NCBI GenBank assembly: GCA_029959085.1
Contig: JARWIR010000003.1
Span: 32,751,505 to 32,815,504 of the forward strand
Reading direction: 5' to 3'
From: Nemophila menziesii
Lineage: Eukaryota; Streptophyta; Magnoliopsida; Boraginales; Hydrophyllaceae
Length of the DNA: 64,000 nucleotides
Both the position numbers and the translations under genes were made by a program. Below are positions 11,735 through 24,320 of the stretch, piece by piece. Numbering within the stretch: the first letter of the stretch is position 1; each line of letters opens with the position of its first letter. Below the pieces are notes generated by a model that had not been told where the DNA came from, did no database searches, and saw only the letters and a list, made by a program, of their open reading frames with translations.

Positions 11735-13427
11735 CCACTCCCCCAATACCTTGATCTTCTTTCTAACTTCCATTATATTAAGCTTGTATCCACGACTTGG
11801 ATTGCACCACCGGATCAACTCATTTGGTCCTTAAAGTTACCAATTTTACTCAAATGTGACCTCCAGGCTTTCACTCAACTCGCGGCTAAATATTTAGCTT
11901 TTTTGATTAGCGCCTCGTTATTTGGAAATATCTTCCCACTGAACACCGCTTCCTTACGTTTAGACCAAATTACGCCCACCAAAGCCGCAAAGAAAACATC
12001 CCACGGTAAACTAGCAAACAGACCCTTCTCGCTTAGTTCTTATTCTACCACAGTGTGACCCTTCCTTGTTCATTTTCCAAAGCTTGTACCTGTGTCATTA
12101 ATCTCCCGGGCGGTAGCTGTTTGGCCTGATCGTATTTTATTTATCGATGGTCGTTGCTGAAGCTCACATGCCTTCCACCGCTGTCACAAGTTAGCTATTC
12201 ACTCAGGCTAGGTAACTCACTATATCTATTTCTAAACCAAGCATCGATGTAGCTGTAACTTTCACTAAATTGCGAAGAAGTCCATACTACTAAATTTGCC
12301 GTGAACAAACTTTGCTTAGCCACGTGCTCACCATCACTACTAATAAACCCTTGCATCCCTTTCCCTTACTAGTGAAACTATTCCCAGCCTTTGTGGTCGA
12401 CCCCCATTAGCTGCCGCTCCAAACCTTGACCACTCTATGAACCCGCTCCTATCATAGAGATTCCAAACTATACTTTCAATTCTCACTTTATTCTATAGTT
12501 GCTTAACCTTGTCAAAGGTCCTAAAATATGTATAGCACTTTCATCCCGTCCCCGCACCATTTACACGTTTCGGGAACGTCCATACCTCGCCTATTCAAAA
12601 TCTAACCTGTAGCAAAACGCTCTTGAACGCTCTCTATAGCAATATACGTATCTTTTGTGAACATATATTCTTTCAAATCCTACCCCACTCAATACCTCGT
12701 GCACTCGCGTCACTATTCAATTCCACAAGTACTGATTTTACCTCATAAACACCATTAAGCTCATTTGCCCAAAAGAGAGTATCATGTACCTGATTGTTCC
12801 ATGAGCTTCTTATTTCCTCGATTTCCCTGAGCTTGTTATTAGGTAGTCTATCCTTGAAGCGAGCCCCATCCCAAATCCCATTTTCATTAATATAGTCTCT
12901 TACCTTGTCAAAACTAATATCATTCCCAAACACCCCTATGGCCTAATTCACCAATGGTTCATCTTCTACCCACACGTCCAACCAACATAATATGCTCCTA
13001 TTATTTTGAGTCACCCACCTGGAGCCCCATTTAACAACGACAATTCCTTTCGCAATGGCGCGACAAATCTGTGAATCATACGGTTTAGCTATATAATGGA
13101 GATAAATCTTTTTAGTATAGTTTTGCCTTAACGCCATCACCCACAAGGCCTTGTTATCATGTATCACCTTCCAAAGAAGTTTTTCAAGAAGCACCATGTT
13201 CATGTCCTCCGCCTTATGGAAGCCCAATCCCTTTGAGTCTTCGGGACACATATTTTTTTCCTATGCGACCCAGCTTATTTTCGTTCTTCTTCCGAGGATC
13301 CTCAAATGAGATCTCTTACGATCCGGTCAATCTCATCATCACGTACCCTGTTAACAGCTCCACTTGCATTATATAAATCGGAATTGCACACAACACAGGT
13401 TGCGCAGAGTTATCCAGCCCGCAAGAG

Positions 13428-13521
<94 letters not shown>

Positions 13522-13650
13522 CCTTTCCAACCAATCAGTTTGCTCCTTAATTCGGTAATCATGTCTCCTTAGAAGTCACGTGGCCTCCTCCCTGATTATA
13601 TAGGAACCCCAAGAAACTTCCTTAGTCCCTCACTACGATGGTAACCACTT
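11735..13650 (-). mobile_element. Decayed L1-type LINE copy 2, minus strand
   Basis: Near-identical in layout to 8,097-9,900: the same unusual stretches recur in the same order (for example CCACGACTTGG at 8,165 and 11,790, CCGTCCCCGCACCATTTACA at 12,549 against CTGTCCCCGCACCATTTACA at 8,919). Minus reading gives GLGFHKAEDMNMVLLEKLLW, ALRQNYTKKIYLHYIAKPYD, WLDVWVEDEPLVN (12,943-13,251) and IWDGARFKDRLPNNKLREI with FWANELNGVYEVKSVL (12,673-12,933). It runs into the thumb region upstream (GVPIQSGRRPRDF near 13,590). The long GA tract interrupts it. Frames are broken. Confidence 0.82.
13432..13517 (+). repeat. (GA)43 microsatellite
   Basis: An uninterrupted 86-base run of GA/AG. The parallel LINE copy at 9,790-9,815 has only a short, impure AG stretch at the same place (GGGGGAGAAAGAGAGAGAG), so the tract grew after the two copies separated. 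Confidence 0.98.
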
Positions 13651-13775
13651 CGATCCGTTATGCTTTTCGCAATTTCCAAATCAACATTTCTCATAAAGAA
13701 AATTTAAACTGTGAAAGTTGAGTAAGAATATTATTAGTAGAATAAATTGGAAACAATTGTTTTAGAGGAATGTAC

Positions 13776-14944
13776 CTTTTAGGGCCCAAAATTCAAAAAA
13801 GAGAATTTTAAGGGCCCAGTTTTTCTTTATGTTTTTTAAGGGCCTAACTAGATTTTTTGGCTGGTTAGGTTCCCGTTTTAGGGGGTTCGCACCCACTGTT
13901 TTTTGAATTTTTAGGGGGTAGATCCCCCTATTTTATTTTTCGGGGGTACACGCCCACCATTTTTTAATTGAAGTCCATTTTTTATTCAAGTCCTTTAAGT
14001 CAATATTGTCCAGAATACCCCCTAATTGTCCAGAATACCCCCTAAAATACCACAATACCCCCTAAAATACCACCAATACCCCCTAAATATCACAAATACC
14101 CCTAAAATATCACAAATACCCCTAAAATATCAGATTAAACCCTAAAATAAACTGGTGTTGGTGGTGGTGTTGCTGGTGGGGTTGTGAAGCTCGCTGGTGG
14201 GGTTGGGAAGGTCACTGGTGGGTTGGGAAGCTCGCAACCGGTGTTAATGGTGGTGTTGGCGTGATGGTTGGTGGTGGTGCACTGGGTGGGTGTGGTTCGA
14301 GGGTGGTGGGTGATCTCGAATGTCAGCAGAGCTCGAATAGGTGGTGGTGGTGCGCTGGGAACAGATCTGAGCGGCTTCGTTCTGGTTTGACCTCGCCGGA
14401 GTTCTGCTGGTTAGACCTCGCCGGAAATGGATGGGTTTCTTCGTGTAGCAGAGCGGCTTGGTGGAATACTGCTTCAGGCGTGGTGGTGGTGGTGCAGATC
14501 TGGGTGGTACAGATCACGGTGGTGGTGGTGGATCTCCACGGCAGCAGTGTTGTTTCGGTGGTGGCTCGTCGTGATGCAGATCTGGCTCGGCGAGGGTGGG
14601 ATCTCGATGGCGGTGGTGTTGGTGGTCCTCGATCCGGCGGCGACGCTGCAAAAAGGTTTCACGGCAGAGAGGGAGAGGAGAGAAGGTGTTGGTGCAGCTG
14701 GATTCTGGCGCGGTGCTGGCGCGAGGTGGTGGCGCGAGGTGTGGCGTGGTGGCGGGGCTTGGTACGGGGGAGAGAGAGACAAATGGGGAGGGGGTGGGTT
14801 TTCTGGGAGCTCGACGTAAATGGGGAGGGGGTGGGGAGGGGGGGTGGGTTTTATGTATTTTTTTTAGTTGGATTTCAATTGGATTGGTTTGGATCCAATT
14901 GGGGCCTCTTTTTATTACACTATAGTGTAAAAGGGCCCTAAAAG
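13776..14944. mobile_element. Unclassified GC-rich insertion with 12-bp terminal inverted repeats
   Basis: The segment begins CTTTTAGGGCCC (13,776-13,787) and ends GGGCCCTAAAAG (14,933-14,944), a perfect 12-bp inverted pair. The inside differs sharply in composition from its surroundings: a GGTGG-rich, GC-rich core at 14,150-14,840 with long open frames on both strands that give only low-complexity protein. No target duplication is visible and no transposase remains. It could be a non-autonomous DNA transposon carrying foreign GC-rich DNA, or chance. It ends about 290 bp before the RPL14 start codon. Confidence 0.4.
14007..14145 (+). repeat. Short tandem repeat, unit about 19-20 bp (AATACCCCCTAAAATACCAC)
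   Basis: Six or so degenerate copies of AATACCCCCTAAAATACCAC run head to tail and drift toward CAAATACCCCTAAAATAT at the right end. The array lies inside the GC-rich insertion. Confidence 0.85.
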
Positions 14945-15082
14945 CTCTTTTACCCATTGTTTTACTACTTTTATGAACACATTTTTTCATACTAGACTTG
15001 TAAGTTTACTAAAGTAGTTTTCTTATAAAGTGCACATTTAGACAATAATCGCCCGACCGAAATAAGAACCCTATAATGTAAA

Positions 15083-15182
15083 AGCCCAATAAACAAAGTC
15101 CAATATGTAATACAAATTAGGCTCAAGCCCATCAACGTAAAAAGGCTAGTATAGATAGATATAATCTCTAAACAAACCCTAA
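15083..15182 (+). promoter_or_regulatory. RPL14 promoter: two site II elements and a telo box
   Basis: Two AGCCCA motifs (15,083-15,088 and 15,126-15,131; reverse complement TGGGCT, the site II core bound by TCP factors) lie ahead of AAACCCTAA (15,174-15,182, the telo box). The telo box is 52 bases before the start codon. This pairing is the known signature of plant ribosomal-protein and translation-factor promoters that are active in dividing cells. No TATA box is seen, which is also usual for this class. Confidence 0.75.
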
Positions 15183-15234
15183 CATTACCTCACTCCTCCA
15201 CTGCAACCACTATCCCGGCAGCACACATTCGAAA

Positions 15235-16260
<1,026 letters not shown>

Positions 16261-16729
16261 GAAGATGTTTTTTTGCATTTATCAGATTTTTGTAATTGTT
16301 TTTTTTGAACAAGTGGGATTAGTAGTTACTTTTACTGTTTTTAGTAGTTGCTAATGAATTCATCAGTCTTGACATTTTCATATGCTTGGAAAATTTAATG
16401 TTTTATATTTAAAACCTTGATCTGTTGTGTTTTTAAAACTGTGCTTGATACATACTACAGTTACCTTGTTTTCTTTTTCTAGTTTAAAATACTAGTTCTG
16501 ATTTGAAACGTCAAGAGGTACTAACACAATTGCCTCAAAGCACCACTTCAACTCTAAGCACAAAATCCTCAATTTTGACACAAGAAAACTCTCTGATCTT
16601 GAAAGATTGAATCTTACTACAACTAAATCTATCCCCAATACTGGCATAAGAAAACTCTTTCCAATAATCTCCTGCTCCTGCTAGTACTTCTTTTGCTAAT
16701 TTTGAGCCGAATTGATTTTGTCTAATTTT
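16261..16729. other. RPL14 3' flank
   Basis: The 3' untranslated region and AT-rich downstream sequence of RPL14; a T-rich stretch follows the stop codon. I see no further gene here. Confidence 0.5.
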
Positions 16730-17363
16730 TGTGAATTAATCTGAGTTTTGAAGCTGACGGCCTGGGCGAGGTTCTCGATCGTAAGCGGTTCACGGCTGAG
16801 CGGGAAGACCAGTGACAAAGTCGTCGTTTATTAGTTAGTAGTATAAAACACCTACTGATGATATCAGACTGAAATATATCGGTCTCTCGGATATTCCACA
16901 AACGCAAGGAGGATGGACATTGAGAGGGACTCCCGAGGTGAGAGAAGGTGAACTTTCAAATCTTACCGTAACTAGCCGATGCAGGGCTTCCTCTTATAGC
17001 CGAAGACACCTGAAACACGACCATATGGAGTTTTGGTCTCGATAACACTTCGACTCTAAAGTCAGTATTATGACCGAGGGTATGCTTACGACGAGAAAGT
17101 TATGGAGGTTTTAGACTCAGTTTGTATGAACATTGTCATTTAAGAGAGGGGTAGAATGTACCCGATTTAGATGTGCATGGAGTATTTATAGACACCCTAG
17201 ATTGTGTAAATGAGATTTTTGCATATTGCGCTTTTGCGTGTTTGAGAATGTGAATGGATGATTTCTTAGGCCGCTGATCAAGCGCATAATTGTTCCCTCG
17301 TCTGGAACAATACCCACACTTGTGTGATATTTGATTATCCTCGGCTAGGATGATGCTTCTCGG
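16730..17363 (-). other. Possible LTR or promoter fragment, minus orientation
   Basis: A block of higher GC than its surroundings that carries a good TATA-like motif on minus (TCTATAAATACTCC, near 17,185). About 300 bases downstream it becomes a C-rich leader-like stretch. This resembles an LTR or promoter read on minus, but neither edge can be fixed and no coding region is attached. The 61-codon minus frame at 16,722-16,907 resembles nothing known. A hAT MITE is inserted at its right side. Confidence 0.3.
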
Positions 17364-17371
17364 CTTTCAGC

Positions 17372-17879
17372 CAGGGGCGGATCCAGAAGTTAAATCGAGG
17401 GGGGGCTTAAAATATACAAAAATTTAGGGGTTAACGCTTTTCAAAATTTTTTAAGGAAAAAAAAAGGATAGATAAACATATAATTATTAATGTCAAAATA
17501 CAAGTATAAAAATTCTATACGGATGTCAAAATAATTTTTAATATTTGTTACAAACACTAAAATTTTAATTGAAAATCGCTTTTAGCTCTAAAATAGTCAA
17601 TCCGACACTTATTTGCGAATCATTATATGTATATTTGTGAAAAATAATAAAGCAAAAGCTATGAATCGAACACGTGACCTCTAAGATAAACTTCAATATA
17701 TAAAGTTAATAAACCACTAAGCTAGAAAGACCTGTATACTTTTTATTGCATGCACGTGTTAGATAAATTTTCAGTAAGAGTTAATTATTTTTCGAGTCAA
17801 AATTACGTTGACGTATTTAAAATTTACGAGTTCAGGGGAGGCTTGAGTCCCCCCTGGGCCTAAGGTGGGTCCGCCCCTG
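17372..17879. mobile_element. Non-autonomous hAT-type MITE with perfect 8-bp target duplication
   Basis: The 508-bp element begins CAGGGGCGGATCCAG and ends GGTGGGTCCGCCCCTG, terminal inverted repeats with one mismatch over 14 bases. It is flanked on both sides by CTTTCAGC (17,364-17,371 and 17,880-17,887). An 8-bp target duplication and CAGGGGCGGA-type ends identify the hAT superfamily. The inside is AT-rich and non-coding, so it depended on a transposase supplied elsewhere. Confidence 0.92.
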
Positions 17880-17914
17880 CTTTCAGCAATAACCACCAGC
17901 TTCTTTGTTTTACC

Positions 17915-19405
17915 TTCGACTTTAGCCTTAATCTAACTCAAGTGGTATATGCTTTTTATTTAAACTACTAACAAGAAAACAAACCTCAAAAGTAAAATGT
18001 GGCCTAGATTCGTACAAACTCGTGGTCAAACTTTTGAAAAGGATGTGAGAGAGTTCATTTTTTTTTAGTCTAGAGAGAGTTCATTAACTCTTTCCAAGCA
18101 TACATGCAAATCTGGTTTTAAATTTATTTTTTCAAACAACAAAAACTGCAAAGTTGGGGCATATTGTAAAAGAAGAAAACAAAGGGTTGCCTTTGCTAAG
18201 TAAACAAAGGCATAGCTAGGATTTTTTTGCTAGACGGAGCTAAGGGAGTTTGGCGGCAACGCCGTCGGATCTATTTTTTTTAACTTATTTGCAATATAGG
18301 TCTATATATTATACAAAAATTGCAAATTAAATCTTTACATTATACAAAAATGCACTATAGATTCCTGTATTATGTAAAGATTGTATTATAAGTTTAATAT
18401 AATTGTTCTAATTAATTACCCATTTTTAATAGAATATAACATAAATTTTTTTAGAATAAATATAAAAATAAACTGTTTCATATAAATAAAATAATTATAA
18501 ATCTACTAAAATAAATTTTAAAATTTAAGGGGACCAAATAAAATTTTGAAGAGGCCAAATAAAAAATTTCTAAAAATATAGGAGGTAAAATAGTTTATAA
18601 TATTTTTGTAAAAGGAATTTTTTTAAAAAAAAAAATCAGGGGGGCCCATGGCACCCCCTAAGACTAACATGGCTCCTTCAGTGTATGTAAATTCTCTTGT
18701 TGACAAATCGTATGACACTTTGTATGTTATAAATTTTTACAACTACACATGTAGAGGTTCACACAAATAGATGATTGATTAACAATCCATTATCGTTAGG
18801 GGAGATAATTTTTTTTATTGTTTATCAAGTGAGGTTAAAGACGGTCACAAATCTACTTACATGAAAACAAATTTAAAATATAGCCATGACTATGATATCG
18901 TATCACAATTTCTTAAATTTTCGCCAATAAGGCAAGATATGAGATATTCGGTGACACCAATTTATCATATAACCAAATTCAAGCATACTTTGGCAAATTA
19001 AAAGAAGATGGCCCATATTTAGAAGTGTATTTTGAATGCAAGTATGAGTGTTATCACGTTGCAATAGGGGATTATCTCGTTGGTTTTGTTGCCTATTGAC
19101 CATTGTTGTCTTGGGATGTTATGTTCTTGAAAAACAAATTAAGGGAAATTTATTTATGGTAACTAGATATATCAATGGTTAGAATATTAACCAAAACGGA
19201 TGGATATCCTTTCCGATACAAAATTTGTTAGCGGAACTGATGGTGTATTTATGAGGTTTTGGTTTCTATAAAAGGGATATGATAGATTATCCTTTACTAG
19301 TATTTTGTTTTTGACAATAGTACAATGAATAATCCGACATCCGAATAAATAAATAAAACTATAAATTTACACGGGGTATACATATATGTACATACACAGT
19401 TCTGT
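17915..19405 (+). repeat. Diverged duplication, copy 1 (interrupted)
   Basis: The same ordered set of segments recurs at 22,665-23,395. Shared pieces include CTCAAGTGGTAT, CGTGGTCAAACTTTTGAAAA, AATAAGGCAAGATATG, GAGTGTTATCA and TACATATATGTAC. Copy 1 is longer because about 790 bp (18,055-18,845) are inserted. No coding function is seen. Confidence 0.85.
18055..18845. mobile_element. Insertion present only in duplication copy 1, containing a hAT-like MITE
   Basis: Copy 2 runs directly from GTGAGAGAGTTCA to CACAAACCCATCTTACATGA, whereas copy 1 has about 790 bp between the matching points. Inside, about 18,200-18,690 looks like a degenerate hAT MITE: it starts CAAAGGCATAGCTAGGATTT and ends ATGGCTCCTTCAGTG, with a run of Gs and CATGGCACCCCCTAAG near the right end. 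The target duplication is unclear, and the whole insert may be more than one event. Confidence 0.55.
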
Positions 19406-19429
19406 AATTTAGGTTTAATTATTCATTGT

Positions 19430-19680
19430 TCATACTAATAAGATTTCATGATTTATTGTTCAAGATACAATAGTTTATAGTTCATAATTCATTATTCGAG
19501 ATTCAAGGTTCATAGTGTATAGTTCATGGTTCATGGTTTAAAGCTTCATTGTTTATGGTCCATGGATCAAAGTTCATGTTTAATGATTACTGGTTCATAT
19601 TTATAGTTCAAGGTTCATGTTTCATGTTTTAAAAAATTTACGTTTCATGTTTCATGATTCAAGATTTATATTTTATGATT
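19430..19680 (+). repeat. Degenerate TTCATGGTTCA-type short repeat
   Basis: About 250 bases consist largely of variants of TTCATGGTTCA, TTCATGATT and GGTTCAAG, spaced 7 to 12 bases apart. It is an old, heavily mutated microsatellite. Confidence 0.8.
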
Positions 19681-19689
19681 GTATAAATC

Positions 19690-22660
19690 ATGTCTATAAT
19701 AGGGACAGATCCAGGATGGGTCTCCGAGGAGTAAAAAGCTAACATAATCAGAGAGTATCGTGGATTCAGTCTCGAAAAAAAATTTGGGACAATTTTTAGT
19801 TCGGAGTGAAATTGGAGTAGAGGAGGGGAGGGAGTCCATTTTTCTTGAAAATTTTCCGCTAAAAAAATAAATCAACCATATTTTCATTGTGTACCGGAAT
19901 ATTCCTTGGTCTAAAGGTACTTTAAAGAATTTGCTCTTTTATACTGTATAGATTATGAATAATTTGTAACATTTAATTTAATATTCACAATTCATGGTAC
20001 ATGTTTTCAAGATTTAAATTCATTTTTATGGTTTAGAACTAAGTTCTAAAAATTTCATTGAAGTACATACATGCAAATTGAAATATAGCTTTCTTAATTG
20101 ACATGAGTTATTGAATAAAAGTCTTAACATAACAAATACTGTAACAAATATATTATCAAAACTAAAGTTTCTAAATTGTACTATAACTTTTTCGTTCTAT
20201 ATATGATCCTAAAAAAGCTTATTAGTGATGCGTCACCATTTATATAAGTATGTAACATACTCATAATGTTTGCCTGGCGGTATGAGTCTGCACTATTTTC
20301 AATATATGAGGGTTGATAATTAATGATCGAATATGCAACCACCAAGTTTGTGATCAGAATGCTATAATTTTTATGAATTCTTTCTAAAGGCATGGTCTAT
20401 ATAATATTTGATAATAGGAGGGAGTGTATATGTTGGTTTGTTAAGTATAGCCATGTCAGATTTGTGTTTATCGAGTTTTAGTTACATCTTGATGGTGCCT
20501 GGTTTATGTTTTATTGTAAATCACCAGTAACTCGGATATTTACATGTACTAAACACCCGTTGTTTGTTGCTCCTCACAACTTTATCATATGTTTGACAAT
20601 CTAGAATTTCTAAGGGAGCCATTAATATTGATTTCTCATTTTTTTTGTCTTTATTTCGGACATCAAATACATATCTATACGTCTCGAAACATTCTGCATC
20701 TTATTTGGCTAAACTCATCAACTAATTTATGTCAAAAATCATAAATATGATTATAACCTTGAGAATGATACATATCTACAGGTAAAACCAGGTATCTAAC
20801 TTCTACTTGGTATGATGAGAGGATGCTTAACAATACATAATAAGATATATATATCTTTATGTGATCTAACTTGCAAAGCAATAAATATTTCACTAGATGA
20901 TCTGTTTAAGGAATTGAAGCCCCTTGGATAATTTTTGCAATCTTGCAACAGACTGGATGTGTATTTTCAAAGGTCAATTGGCTGATAAAGGAATGCTTTT
21001 CTTTAATAGAACTTGATCTGCATCAATCACCAACTAATAATGATTAATTATAACATGAAACCAACATCGGTTCATAAATCATCTAGACAAAACCATCACC
21101 AATCATTAAAATAAGAATTTATAGATTACCCATTAACTAACCAAACACATAATATTCGAGTTGTACTAATACTAAATATCACAGACGAGACAAAAACTTA
21201 TAGAAGCTACTTTCTATGATTCTACCAAATTACAAAAGATTTTTTTTAGCTCCAAACTTTAGTTTCTAGATAAGTAAACTTAGACCAGGCGCGCAAAATC
21301 TCTTTCCTTGAAAATATATTTAAATATATATTGTAAAAAGTTACTCTCAGTTTTGGTCTATTTGTTTTTTTCTTGGTAGTGAATCTCAATGTCACATCTT
21401 CTAGTAAGGATAAAACAACTATGGTAAATATCACGATGATATATAAGTGAGCTTTTATTCACATAATAAAAAATAAACGGCTAGTTATGGATCCCTAGAA
21501 AGGACCATGTCATAAAGGTCAACTAACTCTAAGATCTATGACACAATTAATTGCATCTTTAATATGCTATTTAGACCTAAAATTATTTAAATTTACAGAA
21601 TTTAGCAAAAAAAAAAGAAGAGAAAATTGGAGTGAAGATAATTGTTTAAAAAAATATAGAAAGGGTTGTTTTGAGGTTTCACAGATTTGAAGCATTAGTA
21701 TTTCAAAAAAACTGAAAAAGGTGCATTTTAAAAAAAGGCTATTGTTAAAATCTCCTGAAAACCAATAACTCTATAGTCTTAAATACCTACAAATGAGGAT
21801 GCATTCAACATACTAAATATGCAAAACCTTTATGAAAAACTAAAACTAGTAATAACCTCCGTGATTTACTTAAAACAATCTTTTGCATCATATAATCATC
21901 AATAGAGAAATACATATACAGATTACCTGATCCGAAAATTCTTCCAATTCTACATGTCTTAACTAATAGCTGGAAAATGTTTTCATTATGAGATTGAATT
22001 CCGATTCACAACAAAGGAACAACTATTTAATACAACGTCTATCAGCACAACATGATGAGTATTTTTGGAATAAGAAAAAAAATGATGGATTTACATGAGT
22101 GCATACGAATGCAACGACACTATTCAAAATGTAAAGCGAGATTAAAGCATAACAAAACCATTTTCTATGCAACGAGTAATTTTAAATAAGTTAAAAAAAT
22201 AATGGATCTACATGCGTTCATACAATTGCGCACTACTGTTTTGGATGTTCCTCAAAGGAGACTAACAATAAAAGATACTGTAATTTTGAAGAAAATTACT
22301 TAGAGTGTAATAGACAAACTTAAAGTAAATAATTTGAAACATTTATAAGCTATAATAACATTTAAATAGTGCAAAACAACCAACGGTCACATATTATATT
22401 AACATTAACTCACGTCTCCCAATGAAAACAAGGACCTTTTAGCAATTTTAAGAATATTTATATGTTTGAGTAATTCATATAACATAGTTGAAGGCTGAAT
22501 ATGTTAAAAACATGGTTGATAATACTTGAAAATTGCTTGATTAACACATAATAATTTAGTATACAAAGAAAAATATAGCAATAATCAGACTTAGGTCAAA
22601 CTAATAAACTTACATGGATTCTTGAGTTTCAGACTTTCAGTCGATGATCAAATTCTTCTA
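19690..22660. other. Intergenic, AT-rich, no recognisable gene
   Basis: Only short chance frames occur. At about 19,695-19,870 there is a possible remnant of a hAT MITE end (GGGACAGATCCAGGATGGG), too worn to call. The rest holds nothing I recognise. Confidence 0.5.
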
Positions 22661-22664
22661 GGTT

Positions 22665-23395
22665 TTATATTCAACTCCAGCCTTGATTTGGCTCAAGTGG
22701 TATTTGCGCTTCATTTCAGCTTATCAACAAGGAAACAAACCTCAGAAGTAAAGAGTGCGCTAAATTCATACAATCCCGTGGTCAAACTTTTGAAAATGAT
22801 GTGAGAGAGTTCAAATACAATCACAAACCCATCTTACATGAAAACAAATCTGAAATATGGCTATGACTATATAATATCTTAAACACAATTGCTTACATTT
22901 CCTCCAATAAGGCAAGATATGGGATATTCAGTGACACCATCTTATCAAATAACCAATTCAAGCATACTTTGAAAAATTAAAAGAAGCCAACCCATATTTA
23001 GAAGTATCATTAGAATACGATCATGATACATGCATGTATGAGTGTTATCATGTTGCATTCAGGGCTTATCTTGTTGATTTTGTTGCCTCGCGACCAATGT
23101 TGTCTCCGGATGATATATTCTTGAAAAATGTTTTAAGGGCCATTAATTAGTCGCAACTAGAGATGTCAATGGTAAGAATATATTAACCAAAACTGATAGA
23201 TATCCATTCCGATAAAAAATTCATTAGTGGAACCGATGGTGTATTTATGAAGGTTTGGTTCCTATAAAAGGGATTTGATGGGTTACCGTTAGGATTTGGT
23301 TTTTGACAATAATCCAACTAATAATCTGACATCCAAATAAAGAAATAAAAATATAATTTTACATGGGATATACATATATGTACGTACGTTATATA
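22665..23395 (+). repeat. Diverged duplication, copy 2 (uninterrupted)
   Basis: The second copy of the segment at 17,915-19,405, without the 790-bp insertion. Its right end stops about 10 bases before the 3' terminus of the large Helitron, so the Helitron landed at or near its edge. Confidence 0.85.
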
Positions 23396-23404
23396 TATAT
23401 GTAT

Positions 23405-23430
23405 ATAGTATAAACCGTGTCTGAAGACAC
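23405..23430 (-). other. Helitron 3' terminus with hairpin
   Basis: Read on minus: GTGTCTTCAGACAC (a stem of up to 6 bp) followed 12 bases later by the end of the element. The same hairpin with the same AAATTTTTT-type lead-in occurs on plus at 48,955-48,981, where it ends in a perfect CTAG. The last base here (T instead of G) looks like decay. Confidence 0.8.
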
Positions 23431-23499
23431 TACACAAAAAAAATTCTGCTAAGAAGCATGAACATGAACAAAATTATGCAATCATTGTTTACATAAATC

Positions 23500-24320
23500 T
23501 AATGAAGTTTCCAAGTTAGCAAACACAAACTAATCATACATTCAGTGTATTATTTATCAAACATCCAAAGAATACTTTATAAAACAAAAAATATTCAATA
23601 TGTAACGGAATTGAAATGTGTGAATCGTACATTGTCGAAATTTTAACATCAGAACATAGATGTCATAATTCTAGAAAAGGTAGCTGTGTCAACATACACG
23701 TTTCTTCCAATTGGAGAAACGTGAACGACGATCTATCAAATTGAAAAACATAAATAATTAGTAAATACTTTAAAAAATGATAAACATTAGTCAATTCATG
23801 GGAATCCGTACCATGTGATTCGAATCCCACCTAGCCAACCATTTTTCATTTTTCCACTCCTCGTCCATGACCATCTTCCAGTTCTACAAATATGAACACA
23901 ATTAGTTATTATTCTAAGACAATGAACTTGCAGTATTAAAAACTAATTTGACATAAGAGTTTGTATAATCTTCGTTGTGGATGTTGTAAGCGGTACAATT
24001 CCTCCTCGTCTTTAACTGTTACGATCACATTTATTGTGCGGATGTAATCTACCTACAAATTTACAAAAGTGATATATTGTACAAATAAAGTATAAACCAT
24101 GAACTACGAAACGTGTATAATATAGATATGTTCACTTACAACATCAATGAGATCTCGGTGTCTCTGCAAAAATTCAGCACGATATATTGCCGGACTAACG
24201 TAGATAGTTATGTGTGTTCTTTTCTTTTTCTGCACAATGCGCAAAAATACATAATATTAGTTATATTGTAAACAAACAAAAATATACACCTAATCACTAA
24301 TCACATACCTTTAGAATACA
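23500..24320 (-). other. Helitron 3' part, exon-like pieces without an intact frame
   Basis: Between the helicase C-terminus and the 3' terminus lie short stretches with the look of small exons (for example near 23,820-23,885, 23,960-24,055 and 24,140-24,230), separated by AT-rich sequence with splice-like edges. I could not tie them to a known domain. They may be the last exons of the Helitron protein or captured host exons. Confidence 0.3.

Noticed and set aside
13306..13572. Frames with long RE or LS runs
   Set aside because: They are translations of the GA microsatellite.
14261..14941. 226-codon plus frame in the GGTGG-rich block
   Set aside because: Low-complexity Gly/Val/Arg/Trp text; long frames occur on both strands because stop codons are rare in such GC-rich sequence. 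No domain, no splice logic.
16722..16907. 61-codon minus frame next to a TATA-like motif
   Set aside because: No homology recognised, and about 280 bases from the TATA motif; better explained as part of an LTR-like fragment.
17640..17730. tRNA gene or tRNA-derived SINE inside the hAT MITE
   Set aside because: GTTCGATTC on minus resembles a tRNA B box, but there is no A box, cloverleaf or SINE tail, and the element has hAT ends.
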